A DNA stretch of 9,405 nucleotides from an uncultured Clostridia bacterium (GTDB lineage Bacteria; Bacillota_A; Clostridia; Christensenellales; CAG-138), in the NCBI GenBank assembly GCA_946539625.1, contig CAMNHT010000036.1:1-9405 (forward strand), read 5' to 3'. A program made the position numbers and the translations under genes. Shown here piece after piece: positions 6,246 to 9,405 of this stretch; position 1 is the first letter of the stretch, and every line of letters begins with the position of its first letter. Below the pieces are notes generated by a model. The model was not told the DNA's origin, made no database searches, and saw nothing but the letters and a program-made list of their open reading frames with translations.

Positions 6246-6743
6246 ATGAACAAAGCAAGGACCGACGCATGGTTTTCACGCGAGATTGAATCCATGAGCG
6301 ACACGTTGTTTCGTGTTGCTTTTTCGATCCTGCGCAACTTTGCGGACTGCGAGGACGCCGTGCAGAGCGCCATATTAAAGGCATATCAGAATCTGGATAC
6401 GCTGAAGGAACGCACGTACTTTCGCACATGGACGGTTCGGATCCTGAAAAACGAATGCTTCGCGCTCTTAAAGAGGCAGCGCAGCATCGTGCCTCTGTCC
6501 GATCGGACGGACGCCGATTACGAGATGAAGGTCCCGGACCTCGACCTAAGCCGCGCGTTCGATACGCTCAGCCCGGAGGAACGCCTGACGATTACCCTAT
6601 ATTATTACGAGGGATATAAAACTGCCGAAATCGCAAAGCTGACCGACGTCAGCGACAGCACGGTCCGCAACCGTTTGTCCCGCGCACGCGCCGCACTGAA
6701 AGAACAATTAACGAAAAGGAGTGTTTTTGATGAAGCCCTTTGA
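6246..6743 (+). CDS. ECF-family RNA polymerase sigma factor (sigma-70 regions 2 and 4)
   Basis: This is a 165-residue cytoplasmic sigma factor, the usual ECF length. Region 2 covers about residues 10-78, including DCEDAVQSAILKAYQNLDTL and the FRTWTVRILKNE segment. A short linker (80-102) leads to region 4 (103-155), whose helix-turn-helix lies at KTAEIAKLTDVSDSTVRNRL (125-144). There is no region 1 or 3. I chose ATG 6246 because GGAAAGGA (6228-6235) lies 10 nt upstream. An in-frame ATG at 6219 would add nine residues but has no ribosome binding site and falls near the predicted transcript start. The gene overlaps the next one by 14 nt, a translationally coupled sigma/anti-sigma arrangement. 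The regulon is unknown; the specific ECF group was not assigned. Confidence 0.94.
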   Translation: MNKARTDAWFSREIESMSDTLFRVAFSILRNFADCEDAVQSAILKAYQNLDTLKERTYFRTWTVRILKNECFALLKRQRSIVPLSDRTDADYEMKVPDLDLSRAFDTLSPEERLTITLYYYEGYKTAEIAKLTDVSDSTVRNRLSRARAALKEQLTKRSVFDEAL

Positions 6744-9108
6744 TCGCCGCTTGCAAAAAGATTTATTCCCCAAAACACCCGTCGCGTTCCGTGAGACGGT
6801 CCGGCGGTCGGTTGAGAACGCCTGCGGGGAAGTTGGGACGCAGCAGACCCCGGTCGTTCATTTTCCCGCGGACAACAACGCAAAGCCCGCTCGGAAAAAG
6901 GCAAACCTTTTTACCCGTATCGGGACCGTCGCCATTGCCGCGGTGCTGATGATCTCACTGCTTGCCGTCGGCACGATCGCCGTATTGGCAGGAAAAGAGA
7001 AAACCGCGCCGGCTGCAAATGTCCCTGCGGATAAAGCGATCGAGCCTGTATGGTCGCAGCACGCAGAAGTGATCCTGCTGCCGGATTATATTGATCGCGA
7101 AACGGGCGATACGTTTGCGGACTTTGCCGCGCTGCGTGAGGAAAACGGCATTCCCGCCTATTCCGAGGAAGCGTTTTCGTGGCTCAAGACGCTCGAAAGC
7201 GAAACGGTCTATCTGGACCTGAATGGTCAGACGATTGAATATGAAACGACCTTTACGATCCCGGAGCAGCTTCGCGACAGCTTTGACGCAAGCCCGATCA
7301 ACGGAGACGCGTACACGGTCGTCGTGGAGGCCGACGTGCCGAGGTTCGCTCTGGACGACATGGAGGCAATGCCCGCCGATGGGAATCTTTGGGCATACGG
7401 TTCCCGGTATTATTACAGCGACGCCTATGCAAACAGGGGGGACATGGACCCCTTTGAGCTTGCAGTCGGGCAGTGGTACAGCTTCCATGACGCATTTACG
7501 GAGCTCATGAAAGAAAGCCGCACGCTCACAGTTCAAACGACCTATCGCGTCTATGACCGTGCCTATTTCGATCAGACCGGCGATGACGCGGAAGAAATGG
7601 CGCTGAACCGGAGATGCTCCCTGGTCGGCGTCATCGAGCAGACGATGGAGATCGATCTTGAAAAGCTCATGACGGTCGATGCGGAATGCCGGGCGGAGCT
7701 GGCGCTTTCCGGGACGCATACGTTGACTGTGATGCAGGAGCAGGACGACGGTAGCTATGCGTACAGCGATGAGGAGCTGAACTTCGACGGGCTTGTGTTG
7801 AACGAGGCGGTACAGTACCGCGCAACCGGCGTCCACGTAACGCTTTCTGTCAAGGATCTGCCCGAGGGCTGGGAAGAGCATTACGGAACCTCTCTGCTGT
7901 ACCCGTCCTCCTGGGTCGCGGAGAACATGTACGGACTTTCCGCAAAGCTCATCCTTGAAGGGCAGGACGCGCCGGTCGTTGCGGCACGGGCGATGGAAGA
8001 GACCGACGGGAACAGGGTCACGTTCATCTTCCCCGTTGCGGCGAATGATGCATACGGCGCAGAGCTGCAGCTATACCTGAAGGCGGAAGGTGACACGGAC
8101 GCGCAAAAAATCATCGGCGCCGCATTGCCCGTGCCCGAAACGGCTGGACTGAACATCGTCGGCTCCGATCCGACCGAGCCGCCGACGGCGTCCGCAGAGC
8201 CGGAGACGGTGAACACCGTCTATGCCGCGACGGTCGACGAATTCCTTTCCGCAATCGCGCCGGATACGGAGATCGTGCTGACCGGAGAGATCTACAACCT
8301 CACGACCGCATCTGATTACGGAACCGGCGAAGGGCGATATTACAGATGGAGAGAAGTGGAGGACGGGTATGAGCTGTGCCTGCATGATCTCAACAACCTC
8401 CGTCTGATCGGCTCAGAAAACACGCAGATCGTGACCGATCCGCGCCACGCGGCGGTCATAAACGCGGAGAACTGCGTGGATCTGTTCCTCTCGAACATCA
8501 CCGCGGGGCATACGCTTCTGCCCGAAGTGCTTTGCTCCGGACCGGTCCTTCAGCTTTCCGACTGCACGAACGCGCGCGTCGAAGATTGCGGGCTGTTCGG
8601 CTGCGGCAGAGTCGGCGTCAGCGCAAACGGCTGCAGCGTGCTGAACATTGCCGGCTGCGATATCTACGAATGCAGCAACGAAGGGATCTCTCTGTTCGAA
8701 TGCCGGAACGTTGTCATAGTAGCGTGCAGGCTGCGCGACTGCGGACTGCGCATGCTTTCGGACGACACGGAGCCGACCGGCGCGTCCGATATGTTCTTCA
8801 TCGGCTCATGCGAGCATGTCATCATTGCGGATTGCGACATCTATGGAAACAAGGCGCTCTCTGTGATCGGATGCGCCGCGAGCAAGGATGTGGTGCTGTA
8901 TGGCACGCTGGTGTACGACAATACATTGGACGACGTCATCAGCATCGAAGACGCGGAAATGACCGTGTATGGATGCGAATTCCGCCACACCGGGAACTTC
9001 CTTTACAAGACCTCGTACACTTATAAGATCCTCGATCAAAACGGAAACGAGATCGGTGAAACCGAGCTTAAAGAGATGAAGCTGGAACGCGATCCCTACG
9101 CGAACTGA
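6730..9108 (+). CDS. Membrane-anchored anti-sigma-like protein with outer Cys-rich beta-helix domain
   Basis: The protein has 792 residues. A short cytoplasmic N-terminus (1-63, with PKTPVAFRETVRRSVENACG) resembles the N-termini of clostridial ECF-linked anti-sigma proteins and is followed by basic residues (RKK) and one TM segment (64-88). The outer part begins with a beta-rich region of unknown family (about 105-475) and a Pro/Thr/Glu linker (480-496), then a right-handed parallel beta-helix (about 497-760). The helix rungs carry 16 Cys, nine of them in three columns with an exact 23-residue period. ATG 6730 is chosen because AGGAG (6717-6721) lies 8 nt upstream; GTG 6721 overlaps that site. 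The gene overlaps the sigma gene, so it most likely inhibits that sigma factor and senses something outside the membrane. The N-terminal role is inferred from position and topology, not from a decisive motif. No secreted-enzyme active site was recognised in the helix. Confidence 0.78.
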   Translation: MKPFDRRLQKDLFPKTPVAFRETVRRSVENACGEVGTQQTPVVHFPADNNAKPARKKANLFTRIGTVAIAAVLMISLLAVGTIAVLAGKEKTAPAANVPADKAIEPVWSQHAEVILLPDYIDRETGDTFADFAALREENGIPAYSEEAFSWLKTLESETVYLDLNGQTIEYETTFTIPEQLRDSFDASPINGDAYTVVVEADVPRFALDDMEAMPADGNLWAYGSRYYYSDAYANRGDMDPFELAVGQWYSFHDAFTELMKESRTLTVQTTYRVYDRAYFDQTGDDAEEMALNRRCSLVGVIEQTMEIDLEKLMTVDAECRAELALSGTHTLTVMQEQDDGSYAYSDEELNFDGLVLNEAVQYRATGVHVTLSVKDLPEGWEEHYGTSLLYPSSWVAENMYGLSAKLILEGQDAPVVAARAMEETDGNRVTFIFPVAANDAYGAELQLYLKAEGDTDAQKIIGAALPVPETAGLNIVGSDPTEPPTASAEPETVNTVYAATVDEFLSAIAPDTEIVLTGEIYNLTTASDYGTGEGRYYRWREVEDGYELCLHDLNNLRLIGSENTQIVTDPRHAAVINAENCVDLFLSNITAGHTLLPEVLCSGPVLQLSDCTNARVEDCGLFGCGRVGVSANGCSVLNIAGCDIYECSNEGISLFECRNVVIVACRLRDCGLRMLSDDTEPTGASDMFFIGSCEHVIIADCDIYGNKALSVIGCAASKDVVLYGTLVYDNTLDDVISIEDAEMTVYGCEFRHTGNFLYKTSYTYKILDQNGNEIGETELKEMKLERDPYAN

Positions 9109-9123
9109 ATCCAACGGCAAATG

Positions 9124-9153
9124 AAAACCTCCGCGAACTTGCGGAGGTTTTTT
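9124..9153. terminator. Bidirectional Rho-independent terminator between converging genes
   Basis: AAAACCTCCGC (9124-9134) pairs with GCGGAGGTTTT (9141-9151) around the loop GAACTT. T runs follow on the plus strand (TTTTTT, 9148-9153) and, read the other way, on the minus strand. It lies 15 bp after the stop of the beta-helix gene and can also end the converging minus-strand transcript. Confidence 0.88.
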
Positions 9154-9172
9154 GTGTTTCGGTTTATGCATT

Positions 9173-9221
9173 GACCCTCCCTTGTCAGGGAGGGTGGATC
9201 GCGGAGCGAGACGGGAGGGTC
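9173..9221. repeat. REP-like palindromic element
   Basis: GACCCTCCC (9173-9181) can pair either with AGGGAGGGT (9187-9195), as a tight 9-bp hairpin with loop TGTC, or with GGGAGGGTC (9213-9221) as the outer ends of the element. A small inner hairpin TCGC-GGA-GCGA (9199-9209) lies between. Nested G-rich palindromes in a gap between converging genes are typical of dispersed REP/MITE-like repeats. Only one copy is present in this window, so dispersal is inferred. Confidence 0.6.
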
Positions 9222-9229
9222 GTTTTCGG

Positions 9230-9405
9230 TTATTCGTCGCTGCGGTACGCCGAGATCACGTCGTCGTCGAGCACGACCGCAAGGAGCATTTCGCCCTTAC
9301 TGGCTTTCGGTTCGATGTGGATGCTTTCGGTGTTGATCGGCGTCTTTGCGCCGTGGCGCTGTTCAAGCACGAGCGTGAACGGCGCCTGTACCGTGCCGGC
9401 GTAGA
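9230..9405 (-). CDS. C-terminal end of an unidentified converging gene
   Basis: On the minus strand the frame is open from the window edge to TAA at 9232-9230. It gives 57 complete codons with the strong G/C third-position preference of the other genes. The visible protein ends LLAVVLDDDVISAYRSDE and includes the stretch QAPFTLVLEQRHGAKTPINT. The alternation of hydrophobic and polar residues suggests beta structure. I do not recognise the family, and no motif indicates function. It converges on the sigma/beta-helix operon and probably shares the hairpin at 9124-9153 as terminator. Confidence 0.65.
   Translation of the reverse strand, partial: YAGTVQAPFTLVLEQRHGAKTPINTESIHIEPKASKGEMLLAVVLDDDVISAYRSDE

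Noticed and set aside
6721..6729. GTG at 6721 as start of the anti-sigma-like gene
   Set aside because: The GTG overlaps the AGGAG site itself; ATG at 6730 has the proper 8-nt spacing.
6955..7881. Minus-strand frame of 308 codons opposite the anti-sigma-like gene
   Set aside because: Same in-register codon-bias effect, with no domain and no promoter or ribosome binding site seen.
9171..9404. Plus-strand frame running to the window end
   Set aside because: It begins inside the REP-like palindrome, has no ribosome binding site, and overlaps a minus-strand frame with better codon use and a natural stop before the terminator.

Overview
This window looks like a chromosomal segment of a GC-rich anaerobic Firmicute, probably a gut Clostridia member of the Oscillospirales/Ruminococcaceae kind. 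That placement is inferred from four things: AGGAGG-type ribosome binding sites, sigma-A type promoters, a secreted papain-like protease carrying InlB-type repeats, and a small ECF sigma factor followed by a one-TM anti-sigma-like protein. Codons end mostly in G or C. No rRNA, tRNA, CRISPR array, transposase or phage gene was seen.

Layout: (1) 1-1007, minus strand, the N-terminal three quarters of the AAA+ ATPase RarA (MgsA), cut by the window edge. Its promoter faces away from the next gene. (2) 1008-1294, a divergent intergenic region holding both promoters and a dyad just downstream of the protease -10 box. (3) 1295-4966, plus strand, a 1223-residue secreted papain-family cysteine protease with a lectin-like region, InlB-type repeats, a CxxC-rich module and two copies of an unidentified module. 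A strong terminator follows. (4) 5117-6043, plus strand, a stand-alone carbamate kinase with a perfect sigma-A consensus promoter and its own terminator. (5) 6246-9108, plus strand, a two-gene operon with overlapping ends: an ECF sigma factor, then a membrane protein with an anti-sigma-like N-terminus, one TM segment, a large outer region and a C-terminal Cys-rich right-handed beta-helix. A hairpin terminator at 9124-9153 works in both directions. (6) 9173-9221, a REP-like palindromic element. (7) 9230-9405, minus strand, the C-terminal end of an unidentified converging gene.

How they may work together: the sigma/anti-sigma pair is the clearest functional unit. Its layout resembles the RsgI principle known from cellulolytic clostridia, where an outer ligand-binding or enzyme domain controls a cytoplasmic sigma factor. 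Here the sigma factor is of the ECF type and the outer domain is a predicted beta-helix. It is the best candidate in the window for an undescribed system. RarA, the protease and carbamate kinase appear to be independent transcription units. Nothing in the sequence shows that the sigma factor controls the protease.
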